A DNA stretch of 64,000 nucleotides, taken from positions 186,001-250,000 of the forward strand of contig NZ_JALGRF010000001.1 of NCBI RefSeq assembly GCF_022815725.1, given 5' to 3'. The DNA is from Streptomyces sp. APSN-46.1. GTDB lineage: Bacteria; Actinomycetota; Actinomycetes; Streptomycetales; Streptomycetaceae. Below, piece after piece: positions 26,835 to 35,433 of the stretch. The notes below the pieces were generated by a model. That model was not told where the DNA came from and searched no databases. It was given only the letters and a program-made list of their open reading frames with translations. A program made the position numbers and the translations under genes. Each line of letters starts with the position of its first letter. The first letter of the stretch is position 1.

Positions 26835-27938
26835 ATGACCACGGTAAGTTCCACCCCCACCACCACCCCCACCACCATCTCCACCTCCACCACCATCCCC
26901 ACCACCATCACGCCCGCGACCTCCCCGCAGCCGGCCATGCGGCTGCGGGAACTCGTCTTCGGGGCGGCGTGCGCCGCGGCCGTACGGGCGGCCGCCCGCC
27001 TCGGCGTCGCCGACGCGCTCGGCCAGTCACCCGCCACCGTGGCGGAACTGGCCGAGGCCGTGCACGCCGAGCCGCAGCCCCTGAGACGCCTGCTCCGCGC
27101 CCTGACCTGCTACGGCATCTTCGTGGAGACGCAGGACGGGAAGTTCGCCCACACCGAGATGTCGCGGCTGCTGCGCGAGGACGATCCCCACAGCCTGCGC
27201 TACATCTCCCTCTGGTGCACCGAGCCCTGGACCTGGCACGCCTGGCCCCGCCTCGACGACGCGGTGCGCTCCGGCGGCAACGTCTTCCAGGAGCTCTTCG
27301 GCAAGGGGTTCTTCGACTACCTGCACCAGGACGCGCACGACTCGGCCCACGTCTTCAACAAGGCCATGACCACCTCCAGCGCCCAGTCCGCGCTGGACGT
27401 CGCCGAACTTCTCGACCTCACCGGCGTCTCGGTGGTGGCGGACATCGGCGGCGGCCAGGGCCACGTGCTCGCCAGCCTGCTGGAGAAGTACCCCGACGTA
27501 CGGGGAACCCTGCTCGACCTGCCCGGTGTGGTGGAGCGGGCGGACCCGCGCCTCCGCCACGGCGGCTCGCTCGCCGCCCGCGCCGAGATCGTCGCGGGGG
27601 ACTGCCGCGAGGCCATCCCGGTCGAGGCCGACCTGTACATCATCAAGAACATCCTGGAGTGGGACGACGACAGCACTCGCAGAACCCTGCGGAACGTCAT
27701 CGAGGCGGCCCGCCCGGGAGCCAGGGTCGTGATCATCGAGAACCTCGTCGACGACACCCCGTCGATGAAGTTCACCACGGCCATGGACCTGATGCTGCTG
27801 CTCAACGTCGGCGGCGCCAAGCACACCAAGGAAAGCCTGGTCAACCGGATGACCGCCGCCGGTCTGGTGCTCGGTGAGATCCGGCCGGTCAACCCGTACC
27901 TGCACGCGTTCGAGTGCACCGTGCCCCTGTCCGGCTGA
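26835..27938 (+). CDS. SAM-dependent O-methyltransferase (aromatic polyketide type)
   Basis: A 367-residue class I methyltransferase of the PF00891 acetylserotonin/TcmO group. The N-terminal 30 residues are a Thr/Pro/Ser low-complexity leader made of near-identical codons. Then come the dimerisation domain (LRELVFGAACAAAVRAAARLG ... EPQPLRRLLRALTCYGIF), the SAM-binding VADIGGGQGHVLASLLEKYP, and LYIIKNILEWDDDSTRRTLRN with HAFECTVPL at the end. The family typically methylates phenolic hydroxyls of aromatic polyketides. It lies next to a SchA/CurD protein and an FAD hydroxylase of the spore-pigment type, which suggests shared work, but it reads convergently toward them and is separated by a terminator. 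Confidence 0.85.
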   Translation: MTTVSSTPTTTPTTISTSTTIPTTITPATSPQPAMRLRELVFGAACAAAVRAAARLGVADALGQSPATVAELAEAVHAEPQPLRRLLRALTCYGIFVETQDGKFAHTEMSRLLREDDPHSLRYISLWCTEPWTWHAWPRLDDAVRSGGNVFQELFGKGFFDYLHQDAHDSAHVFNKAMTTSSAQSALDVAELLDLTGVSVVADIGGGQGHVLASLLEKYPDVRGTLLDLPGVVERADPRLRHGGSLAARAEIVAGDCREAIPVEADLYIIKNILEWDDDSTRRTLRNVIEAARPGARVVIIENLVDDTPSMKFTTAMDLMLLLNVGGAKHTKESLVNRMTAAGLVLGEIRPVNPYLHAFECTVPLSG

Positions 27939-27978
27939 CCTCCCGCGGGCCCCGTGACGTCCCGCGGGCCCACGACAT

Positions 27979-28013
27979 CGCCCCGAGTCCGGCGCAGAGC
28001 CGGACTCGGGGCG
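27979..28013. terminator. bidirectional terminator
   Basis: CGCCCCGAGTCCGG and its exact complement form a perfect 14-base stem around CGCAGAG between the convergent methyltransferase and SchA/CurD genes. Confidence 0.8.
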
Positions 28014-28060
28014 GTCCTACGCGGACCGACCGGGCCTTGCGGCCGGCCGGCCCGCGTGGG

Positions 28061-29203
28061 TCAGGATTCCTCCGGCGTCCGCCGGTCGGTGATCATCTTC
28101 ATCGTGGACCGGTCGAGGCATCGGGCGACATCCTCGTCCGTGGCCAGGACCCCGTCCTTGGCCTCGTCCAGTAGCCGGGCGAGCACGGCCGCCTTCTGAC
28201 CTCCCTCGAACCCGAGCGCCAGGGCGGGCCGGGCGTCGAGGGCGCCTCTCATGTCGAGAAGCCGGACGACGACGTCATCGCGCTGGAAGATCGTGCTGCC
28301 CGCGATGGGACTCGTCGGGTCGTCGGCGGCCGCGTCGTCCTGACTGGCGAGCAGCCGGGCGAGCGCGGTGCCGCACCCCTTCTTGGCGGGGTAGAACAGC
28401 GCGTGCCGCTCCACGTCCGCCGGCTCCTCGCCGCCGGCCGCCACACGGTGCACCACGGGCAGGGCCGCCCGGGTGAAGAACACCCGTGCCGAATCAGGGT
28501 CGCCCAGATCCCGGTCCTGCTCCAGATACGGGTTGATGGCCGCTTCGAGAGCCATGACCTCGGGCTGTTGCGCCACATGGCGCAGCGCCGCCACGAGGTC
28601 GCCCTCCACTTCCATCGCCCGCACGACACGGTTTCCGTGCATGAAGACCGAGCTGCGCCGCAGGAGGGTGTTCTCGTCGACCCGGGCCCGCGGGGAGGTG
28701 TACCCGGCCAGCAGCTCCGCGACGACGGGCTCGCTGCCCGGCTTGACGGTGAAGGTGAGGGCGTGGCGGACCACGCCGTCTCCTCGCCGGGGGACGGCCC
28801 GCAGGCCGGCGCCGATCGTGTCCGGGACGCCCGCGAGGCTCTGCGCGAGGCTGCCGTTCTTGCCGGCCGTCTCCTGCAGAACGCTGAAGCGGAGCGAGCG
28901 CGTGTCCCGTACACAGCCGTGCAGCGGCTGGACGGTCTTCACATGGTCCTCGCTGCCCACCCAGGCGAGGAAGGGGCCCGCGCTCTCCCATTCGCTGGTG
29001 ATGAGCCACTGCGAGGGGTTCTCGATCGACTGGCACAGCTCGTCACTGATGTGTCCGGGGACGGACGACACCTGGTTGCGCAGATGCTCGTAGACCTCCA
29101 GGAACTGCTTCTGAGCACCGTCGTACAGGTCCAGCAGCAGCACGACCCGAAGTCTCGAGCCGTCGAAGGCGGACTGCGATATCCGTTCCGACACGGTTGT
29201 CAT
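28061..29203 (-). CDS. SchA/CurD (WhiE ORFI)-like protein
   Basis: A 380-residue protein of the SchA/CurD family, the first gene product of spore-pigment PKS loci (WhiE ORFI in S. coelicolor, SchA in S. halstedii). The N terminus MTTVSERISQSAFDGSRLR, the dimeric alpha/beta-barrel (monooxygenase-like) segment with NQVSSVPGHISDELCQSIE, SQWLITSEWES and VQPLHGCVRDTRS are characteristic. Two related halves can be made out (about 1-120 and 130-380). The exact reaction in pigment maturation is not known; an oxygenase or cyclase-aid role is proposed for the family. Unlike in whiE, no ketosynthase, chain-length factor, ACP or cyclase genes follow. A GAAGGAG Shine-Dalgarno precedes the ATG. It is divergent from the FAD hydroxylase. 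Confidence 0.85.
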   Translation of the reverse strand: MTTVSERISQSAFDGSRLRVVLLLDLYDGAQKQFLEVYEHLRNQVSSVPGHISDELCQSIENPSQWLITSEWESAGPFLAWVGSEDHVKTVQPLHGCVRDTRSLRFSVLQETAGKNGSLAQSLAGVPDTIGAGLRAVPRRGDGVVRHALTFTVKPGSEPVVAELLAGYTSPRARVDENTLLRRSSVFMHGNRVVRAMEVEGDLVAALRHVAQQPEVMALEAAINPYLEQDRDLGDPDSARVFFTRAALPVVHRVAAGGEEPADVERHALFYPAKKGCGTALARLLASQDDAAADDPTSPIAGSTIFQRDDVVVRLLDMRGALDARPALALGFEGGQKAAVLARLLDEAKDGVLATDEDVARCLDRSTMKMITDRRTPEES

Positions 29204-29399
29204 CTTTCACACTCCTTCGAGACCCGGTCGCCATGTCTGTCAGCACCCGGTCACGGGTGGCACTACCGAAACCGATCGTTGTCCGGTACGGCCACCGGCG
29301 CGAGACGGGAGATCCATGCGGGTGAAGGAGCGGGGGGAATGTCCCGGATAAGGGCATGAAAAGAGCATTCCCTCTCGGGCGGCAGAGCTGGAGCAACTG
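29204..29399. promoter_or_regulatory. divergent promoter region between SchA/CurD and FAD hydroxylase genes
   Basis: A 196-base spacer between oppositely oriented genes, the same arrangement as the whiE ORFI-ORFVIII spacer that carries a developmental promoter in each direction in S. coelicolor. I see a G-rich ribosome binding site on each side but no clear sigma-factor consensus. Developmental control is inferred from the homologous locus only. Confidence 0.4.
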
Positions 29400-31031
29400 A
29401 TGGAAGAAGACGTCGACCACCGCGTACCGGTCCTCATCGTGGGCGGCTCGCTGGTGGGCCTGTGCACCTCGCTGTTCCTGGGCCGTCACGGCATCAGGCA
29501 CATGCTGGTCGAAAAGCACGCGGGCACCTCGAAGCATCCACGCGGGCGCGGCATGAACGTACGGACGATGGAGGTGTTCCGGGTCGCCGGCGTCGAGGCG
29601 CAGATCCGGGAGGCCGCCGCGGTCCTGGCGGACAACCACGGGATCCTGCAGGGCGGCTCCCTCACCGGCGACGACCAGGAATGGCTGTTCAAGGAGATCG
29701 ACCCGGGGGGCGCGCTGGCGCGCTTCAGCCCGGCGACCTGGTGCCTGTGCAGCCAGAACGACATCGAGCCGGTACTGATGTCCGTGGCCCCCACCCTCGG
29801 CGCCGACCTGCGGTTCTCCACCGAACTGCTGTCGTTCGACCAGGACGACACCGGTGTGACCGCGTTGGTGAAGAACCGCGACACGGGCGAGCACAGCACG
29901 GTGCGCGCGGACTACCTCGTCGCGGCGGACGGGCCGCGCAGCCCCGTCCGGGAACAGCTGCGCATCGGCCAGACCGGCCACGGAGACCTGTTCCACAACG
30001 TGAGCATCACCTTCCGGTCGCGCGGGCTCGCGGAGGTCGTCGGCGACCGGCGCTTCATCGTCTGCTACCTGACCAAGCCCGGCGCGGACGGGGCGCTGCT
30101 GCCGGTGGACAACGAGGAGCGGTGGGTGTTCCACGCCCCCTGGTACCCCGACCAGGGGGAGACGCTGGAGGAGTTCACCGACGAGCGCTGCGCGGACCAC
30201 ATCCGCCGGGCCGTCGGCGCCCCCGACCTGGACGTGGAGATCACCGGCAAGGCGCAGTGGCACGCCGCCGAACGCGTCGCGCGGCACTACGCGGACGGAC
30301 GGGTCTTCCTCGTCGGGGACGCCGCCCACGAAATGTCCCCGACCGGGGCGTTCGGCTCCAACACCGGAATCCAGGACGCGCACAACCTCGCCTGGAAGCT
30401 GGCCGCGGTGCTGGACGGCGCGGCGCACCCGCGGCTGCTCCAGAGCTACGAGGCCGAACGCCTGCCGGTGGCCCGGGCGACGAGCGAGCGCGCCTCGGCC
30501 CGCTCGGCCGAGCACAGCCACCCCGGGTACGCCCCGGCCCCCGGCGCCGCCGGCGGCCGCCAGGGCGGGGTCCTCTCCGTGGCCATGGGGTACCGCTACA
30601 ACGCGGGCGCCGTGGTGGGTGCCGACGTGGAGCAGCCCATCGTGCCCGAGCAGATGCGGCTCTCGGGCGATCCGGGTTCGCGCGCACCGCACATGTGGTT
30701 CAACCGGTTCGGGGAGCGGATCTCCACCCTGGACCTCTACGAGCGGACGTTCGTCCTGCTCAGCTCCGAGGGGACCCGCTGGGGCGCGGCGGCCCGGCGC
30801 GCCGCCGAACGGCTCACCATGCGCCTGGAGGTGTACGAGATCGGTACCGGGCCGGACGCCGGTCTGGTACCGGAGGAGGGCGGGGACTGGACCGAGGTGC
30901 ACGGCACGACCGCGGAGGGTGCGATCCTCGTCCGCCCGGACGGGTTCGTCGCCTGGCGCTCCCCGAAGGGGGAGTCCGATCCCGAGGGCGTCCTGTTCGA
31001 GGTCCTGAGCACGCTGCTGGGCCGGGCCTGA
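29400..31031 (+). CDS. FAD-dependent aromatic hydroxylase (WhiE ORFVIII/SchC-like)
   Basis: A 543-residue class A flavin monooxygenase. The FAD-binding GxGxxG-type loop is VLIVGGSLVGLCTSLFLGRHG (starting about residue 10), the NAD(P)H/FAD DG element is DYLVAADGPRSPVREQL, and the GD motif is VFLVGDAAHEMSPTGAFGSNTGIQD. The thioredoxin-like C-terminal region is also present. Enzymes of this type hydroxylate aromatic polyketides; in whiE and sch loci the homologue is divergently transcribed from the SchA/CurD gene, as here. It starts with ATG behind GGAG and ends at a strong hairpin. The substrate is unknown because the PKS is absent. Confidence 0.88.
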   Translation: MEEDVDHRVPVLIVGGSLVGLCTSLFLGRHGIRHMLVEKHAGTSKHPRGRGMNVRTMEVFRVAGVEAQIREAAAVLADNHGILQGGSLTGDDQEWLFKEIDPGGALARFSPATWCLCSQNDIEPVLMSVAPTLGADLRFSTELLSFDQDDTGVTALVKNRDTGEHSTVRADYLVAADGPRSPVREQLRIGQTGHGDLFHNVSITFRSRGLAEVVGDRRFIVCYLTKPGADGALLPVDNEERWVFHAPWYPDQGETLEEFTDERCADHIRRAVGAPDLDVEITGKAQWHAAERVARHYADGRVFLVGDAAHEMSPTGAFGSNTGIQDAHNLAWKLAAVLDGAAHPRLLQSYEAERLPVARATSERASARSAEHSHPGYAPAPGAAGGRQGGVLSVAMGYRYNAGAVVGADVEQPIVPEQMRLSGDPGSRAPHMWFNRFGERISTLDLYERTFVLLSSEGTRWGAAARRAAERLTMRLEVYEIGTGPDAGLVPEEGGDWTEVHGTTAEGAILVRPDGFVAWRSPKGESDPEGVLFEVLSTLLGRA

Positions 31032-31039
31032 GCCTCGTC

Positions 31040-31080
31040 CCGGATCCCCCGGGCCGCGTACCGCGGCCCGGGGGATCCGG
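31040..31080. terminator. bidirectional terminator with a 19-base stem
   Basis: CCGGATCCCCCGGGCCGCG and its exact complement pair over 19 bases around a TAC loop. It lies directly after the FAD hydroxylase stop and before the convergent TetR gene. Confidence 0.88.
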
Positions 31081-31125
31081 CCCGCCCCGGGAGAGTCCCG
31101 GGGGAGGCGGCCGCCAGGCCGGGGC

Positions 31126-31722
31126 CTACTCGGGTCGCAGGGAGCGCCAGATGGTGTCGGGCAGGAGTCGCTCGGCCTCGTCGAGATCGAACGCGTAGGT
31201 ACTGGACAGCCAGCGCCGGGCGGCCTCGCTCACCGGGCCCATGACCAGGACCTCGATCAGGGGGCCGGGGAGGGGGATGATCTCCCCCTTCTGTATCTGG
31301 CGTCCCATCCACGCGCCGATGGGCGCCAGTTTGGCCTCCTTGGCCGCGCTGATCTGCTCGGCGTGCGCGGCCAGATAGCCGGAGTAGGCCGAGGCGTGGA
31401 GGAAGAGCGCGGCGTCCCGGTGTTCCCGGGTGAAGCTCAGGTACGACCGTACGAGCGCGTGGACGCCGGTGCGGGCGGTGCGGGTCCGGGTCACGGCGGT
31501 GGTCATCGCGTCGAACAGCTCGCCCATGCACCGGGTGTAGAGCGCGGCGGCGAGGCCGTCGAAGCTGCCGAAGTGGTGGTACAGACTGCCGAGGCTGACT
31601 CCGCTGGCCGCGGTGACGCTGTTGACGGTGAAGCCCTGCTGGCCCCGCGAGGCGTACACCCGCAGGGCGGTGCTCAGGACCAGGTCGACCGTGGCCTCGC
31701 CCCGCTGTTGCTTTGGAGACAT
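31126..31722 (-). CDS. TetR-family regulator
   Basis: A 198-residue TetR protein with the N-terminal HTH in residues about 10-60 (TVDLVLSTALRVYASRG ... FTVNSVTAASGVSLGSLYHHFGSFDGL). The ligand domain has an LVRSYLSFTREHRDAALFLHASAYSG segment. It is the last gene of the pigment-like block and is convergent to the FAD hydroxylase, so it could control it or a gene elsewhere. No operator-like palindrome is evident right upstream. Family identity is clear, the target is not. Confidence 0.85.
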   Translation of the reverse strand: MSPKQQRGEATVDLVLSTALRVYASRGQQGFTVNSVTAASGVSLGSLYHHFGSFDGLAAALYTRCMGELFDAMTTAVTRTRTARTGVHALVRSYLSFTREHRDAALFLHASAYSGYLAAHAEQISAAKEAKLAPIGAWMGRQIQKGEIIPLPGPLIEVLVMGPVSEAARRWLSSTYAFDLDEAERLLPDTIWRSLRPE

Positions 31723-31765
31723 GCCCGTCAGAGTAGATCAGGCATGCCCCCTCGACTGACGGGCG

Positions 31766-32578
31766 CTACGCGGTGGGCGCGGGCGGCCTGGTGCAGGTGC
31801 CGGTCGCGTCCGGGCACGTGTAGTCGGCATCCGTGATGTGCCGGCACAGCAGATCCAGGCTGTGGGCGGCCCTGAGGTAGAGGAAGCCTCCCACGCTGTT
31901 TCCGACGATGTTGACTGTCTTGACCGCGATGCCCGCGTAGCGCATCACGTCCGCCGCCAGGACGGCCTTCTCGCCCAGCTTGCGGGTGTCACCCGCGAGC
32001 TGGGGGAGTTCCTTCCGCAGTGCCTCCGCGGAGTCCTTGGCGTAGTCCAGCGCCTTCGCGTCGATCTTGCTCATGATCGCCTTGCGGACGGACGGAATCA
32101 ATCCGTCGGTCTCGGCCGCCTTGATCAGCCTTTCCGTCAGGATCGCCGCATGCTTCTGCACTTCACCGCATTGGCTGGGCACGGCCCCGGCGGTCGGAGC
32201 GGCGCCCGCGGGGCAGGACAGTTCCGGGATCTCCCTGGTGTCCGTCGCCCCGAAAGCGCGGCGGGTCCGGGAGAAGCACCGGGGCACGGTCCGCAGGCCC
32301 GGCTGCGGTCCGGTGCAGGTGCCGAGCCTGTCGTAGGCGCCGAGCAGGGCGGCGGCTGCCTTGGGGTTCATGGGCGCGATGCCGGGGGAGGTGGGGAAGA
32401 GTGCCCGCTCGGTGCTGTTCATCGCGCGGTTGAGCCGGTCCACTCCGATCAGGCCGACCGGCCACATCGGAGGATAGAGGTTCGCGACCTTGGTCTTCAG
32501 GCCGACGTCCAGGGCATAGGCGGATTCGTGGAGGGCCTTGAGCAGTGCGGGACAGGTGCGTACACATTCCTGGGACAC
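31766..32578 (-). CDS. Cys-rich hypothetical protein downstream of TetR
   Basis: A 270-residue protein that I do not recognise. It begins with GTG 10 bases after the stop of the preceding TetR gene, so the two may be co-transcribed, but no clear Shine-Dalgarno is seen. It has about ten cysteines, many in pairs (CVRTC near the N terminus, CTG and PRCFSR in the middle, SCPAG, SQCGE, and LLCRH with YTCPD and GTCTRP at the end), which suggests an oxidising location. Yet there is no signal peptide, so either the N terminus is longer than it appears (an upstream in-frame stop lies about 7 codons away) or the protein is cytoplasmic. Helical regions are predicted between 130 and 240. Confidence 0.55.
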   Translation of the reverse strand: MSQECVRTCPALLKALHESAYALDVGLKTKVANLYPPMWPVGLIGVDRLNRAMNSTERALFPTSPGIAPMNPKAAAALLGAYDRLGTCTGPQPGLRTVPRCFSRTRRAFGATDTREIPELSCPAGAAPTAGAVPSQCGEVQKHAAILTERLIKAAETDGLIPSVRKAIMSKIDAKALDYAKDSAEALRKELPQLAGDTRKLGEKAVLAADVMRYAGIAVKTVNIVGNSVGGFLYLRAAHSLDLLCRHITDADYTCPDATGTCTRPPAPTA

Positions 32579-32588
32579 GCTGCGCAGG

Positions 32589-33227
32589 CTAGTACTGGCT
32601 CAATTCGGCGTCGAGGGAGTCCAGTTGATCTGGTACATCGATGATGAGGCCCACGACGTGGTCGGTGACCATGTCGAGGATGGCAGCGGCGGCGCTCTCG
32701 TCGCCGAGTACGAGGAAGTTCAGGGTCAGCCCGTCCGTCATGGCGGCCAGATAGCGGGCCAGCACCGGGACGGGGACGCGGAGTTCGAAGTCCATGCCGC
32801 GGCGGAGCTGCTCGATCAGTTCGCCGTAGGTCGTCGAGTACAGCTCGTACTGGCGCCGGGCCAGATGCCCGAACCCGGGCTGGCGCAGCGCGTACTGGGT
32901 GAGCTCGTAGCTGAGCATGTGCTCGCCGGGGTGGGCCGCCACATGGTCCCAGTACGCCTGGAAGCCGGCCCGGATGGTCTCCCGGAGGGTGGCCCTCGGC
33001 CGAATCGCCTCCTTCGCCACCGATACCGAGTGGTCGGCGATCGTCGTGATGACGGACTCCAGCAGCGCCTGCTTGGAGTCGAAGCAGTAGTGGAAGACGC
33101 TCAGCGACACACCCGCCTCGGCGGCGATCGAACGGGTCGTCGTCCTCGGGACCCCGTCGCGGGTCATCGCCCGGATCGCCGCCTCGGTCAGCTGCCGGCG
33201 CCGCTCGGCCGACGGCATCCGTGCCAT
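32589..33227 (-). CDS. TetR-family regulator
   Basis: A 212-residue TetR protein. The HTH is in residues about 10-58 (RRQLTEAAIRAMTRDG ... TTRSIAAEAGVSLSVFHYCFDSKQALLES). The C-terminal ligand domain includes SYELTQYALRQPGFGHLARRQYELY. It is followed by the Cys-rich gene 10 bases later and is preceded on the same strand by the secreted dipeptidase gene, whose hairpin separates them. Function and ligand cannot be inferred. Confidence 0.85.
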   Translation of the reverse strand: MARMPSAERRRQLTEAAIRAMTRDGVPRTTTRSIAAEAGVSLSVFHYCFDSKQALLESVITTIADHSVSVAKEAIRPRATLRETIRAGFQAYWDHVAAHPGEHMLSYELTQYALRQPGFGHLARRQYELYSTTYGELIEQLRRGMDFELRVPVPVLARYLAAMTDGLTLNFLVLGDESAAAAILDMVTDHVVGLIIDVPDQLDSLDAELSQY

Positions 33228-33256
33228 GTGTGTGTTCCTTCCGGTCCGCTGCCGCG

Positions 33257-33290
33257 CGGGGCGGGCGGCCGTCCCCGGCCGCCCGCCCCG
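33257..33290 (-). terminator. terminator after the M19-like dipeptidase gene
   Basis: CGGGGCGGGCGGCCG and its exact complement form a perfect 15-base stem around TCCC, beginning 6 bases beyond the dipeptidase stop. Confidence 0.82.
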
Positions 33291-33296
33291 GCGCCG

Positions 33297-35354
33297 TCAG
33301 CTGCTGTAGACGCCGACCTCGTGCAGGGAGTAGCCCCACTTGGTGCCGCGCCGCACCCCGTGGATCCGTACGTGGCGGGCCGTCACGCCGGCGAACCGCG
33401 CCGTGTCCAGGCCGCCGTCACCGGTGGTCGTGGACCACGCCGTCTGCCAGTTCTCGCCATCGGTCGAGACCTCGATACGGTACGCCTTCCCGTACGCGCG
33501 CTCCCAGTCCAGAGTGACGCGCTTGACCAGGGCGGCCGACCCGAGGTCGATCTGGAGCCGCTGGTCGTCGCTCCAGTCGCTGGCCCAGCGGGTGCCGGTG
33601 CTGCCGTCCACCGCCCGCCCGGGCGCGTAGCTCGTGAAGGGGTTCCACTCCGACGAACTGGCGGAGGCGGCCGCGCCCGCCGCGAGGTTCACCCCGGCCT
33701 TGTGCTTCTCCGAGGCCCCCCAGGTGCGCAGGTAGGACTCGGCGCCCCGGAAGAGGTCGTCCACGACGTCCTGCCCGCCGACGAGCCGGATGTCCTCGAT
33801 CCAGTCCGGGACCAGGCCGTAGTGCGAGGCGCCGTCCGTGTTGAGGTCCCAAGTGCGCTGGCCGGTGGTCTGCTTGTCGATGACGGAACCGCCGTCGACG
33901 CTGCGGAAGGGGTACTTCACCGGGTTGGCGGTGTCCGCGCCGCGCGGGCCGGGCCAGCCTCCGACGCCGTTCATGTCGGTGCCGTAGCCGTACCCGACGC
34001 CGTACTTGTCGCGCAGGGCGTCCGTGCGCTTCGCCTCCGCGCTGAACGCCTCGGACCCGCTCATGTACTGGGCGACGAACCCGCCGAGCTTGTACAGGCG
34101 CTCGGTCCAGTCCATGTCCATCCAGCTGTGCGAGGAGATCACACCCGGGTACGACTCGGATTCGAGGATGTCGAAGGCCCGGCCCGCGGCCTTGACGCTC
34201 ATGTGGTCGACTTCCAGCATCATCTTGCGTTTCATCATGCCGCGCACCGCGTACTCGCCGAGGTCGGTCAGACCGCGGGTGTTGCACTGGGCTCCCGCCG
34301 CGTACGAGGGCACCGCCACGCCCTGCGGAAGCTCCTTCTCCGCCGCGGGAGCCGCCGCGAGGCCGATGGGGTTGTCGTGCTGCGGGCCGGCGCACTGCTC
34401 CGTCTTCCAGAACGTGCCGGTCGACAGGAACTGGCCCACGTTGATCGCCGTGCCGAGGGCGCCCTGGTCGAAGCGGACCCCGCACAGCGCGTTGTCGAAC
34501 TTGTGGCACAGGAACATGCTCCGGACGCCGAGCTTGTGCAGCTCGTCGAGGCCCCGGTCGATGTCGTCCTTGCCGCACTGCGCGATGTCCAGGATCTGCT
34601 TGCAGCCGAACGGCTCGGAGGTCTCGACGCCGAGGATGACGGCCATCTTGCCCTGCCCGATGACCTCGCGGGCCTGCGCGGAGTCGGTGACGACCCTGAA
34701 CCAGCCCTTGCCGGGACCGCCGTACATCGTGTCGATGTACGCCTGCATCTCGTACGTCTTCCGGGCCTGGAGGCGGATGGAGGTCATCTCGTCGCAGGAA
34801 CGGTCCTTGAAGAAGTAGACCGAGCAGATCACCCCGTTGGTGACGAGGTCGTTGACGAGGACCCGCTGGCCGCCGCGCCAGGCCCGTTCGACCCAGGCGT
34901 AGTAGTTCTGCTGGTGGGTCAGCGAGTCGTGGGCGGGCCAGTCCTTGAAGGTGGGCCAGCCGTCGGGGTCGTGCTTGCCGTCCCCGCCCTTGGTGATGAA
35001 GTCGAAGACCGCGAGGGATCCGTCGGGGTAGTGCTCCGGGCAGTCCTTGAGGGCGTCCGCCACCCCGAGTTCGGAGAACGTCTTGCCGCAGATGAGCCGG
35101 CCGCCGAAGGCCTCGTTGGACATCAGGTGGTCGTGGGCGTCCACGAAGCCCCGTACCTGTCCCTGGGCATCCGTTCCCTTGAAGGGCTCGCCCGTGACAT
35201 TGATCTGGGAGTCGGGCGCGGGCCGTGCGACCGGGTTCCACCAGCTGTCGTCGGCCGAGGCGCCGGATGTGGGGCCGAGTGCCATGGCCACCACGCTGAG
35301 GAGTAACGCCACAAGCGCGAGGGGCCTGCGGCTGCCGTGAGGGTGAGGGGTCAT
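33297..35354 (-). CDS. secreted amidohydrolase/M19-like dipeptidase with C-terminal F5/8C domain
   Basis: A 685-residue exported protein. The signal peptide (RRPLALVALLLSVVAMALG) ends near GASADDS. The catalytic region (about 50-540) has the metal-binding DAHDH, then VDHMS, SSHSW and GYGTDMNG, spaced like the two histidine pairs and aspartate of membrane dipeptidases (M19) and related amidohydrolases. Several cysteines (GVICSVY, RSCDEM, LCHKF) may form disulfides. A discoidin/F5-8 type C domain covers about 545-685, with SSSEWNPFTSYAPGRAVDG and the typical VGVY end, and probably binds surface carbohydrate. The substrate is unknown. No Shine-Dalgarno is obvious before the ATG, and it is divergent from the nitrate reductase gene. 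Confidence 0.8.
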   Translation of the reverse strand: MTPHPHGSRRPLALVALLLSVVAMALGPTSGASADDSWWNPVARPAPDSQINVTGEPFKGTDAQGQVRGFVDAHDHLMSNEAFGGRLICGKTFSELGVADALKDCPEHYPDGSLAVFDFITKGGDGKHDPDGWPTFKDWPAHDSLTHQQNYYAWVERAWRGGQRVLVNDLVTNGVICSVYFFKDRSCDEMTSIRLQARKTYEMQAYIDTMYGGPGKGWFRVVTDSAQAREVIGQGKMAVILGVETSEPFGCKQILDIAQCGKDDIDRGLDELHKLGVRSMFLCHKFDNALCGVRFDQGALGTAINVGQFLSTGTFWKTEQCAGPQHDNPIGLAAAPAAEKELPQGVAVPSYAAGAQCNTRGLTDLGEYAVRGMMKRKMMLEVDHMSVKAAGRAFDILESESYPGVISSHSWMDMDWTERLYKLGGFVAQYMSGSEAFSAEAKRTDALRDKYGVGYGYGTDMNGVGGWPGPRGADTANPVKYPFRSVDGGSVIDKQTTGQRTWDLNTDGASHYGLVPDWIEDIRLVGGQDVVDDLFRGAESYLRTWGASEKHKAGVNLAAGAAASASSSEWNPFTSYAPGRAVDGSTGTRWASDWSDDQRLQIDLGSAALVKRVTLDWERAYGKAYRIEVSTDGENWQTAWSTTTGDGGLDTARFAGVTARHVRIHGVRRGTKWGYSLHEVGVYSS

Positions 35355-35433
35355 GGTCGAGGAGGATCTCGACTGTTGGATGCAGAGTCAATAGTCCGGG
35401 ACAGATGACCTGGAGGCCCGGTGTTCGCCGGAA

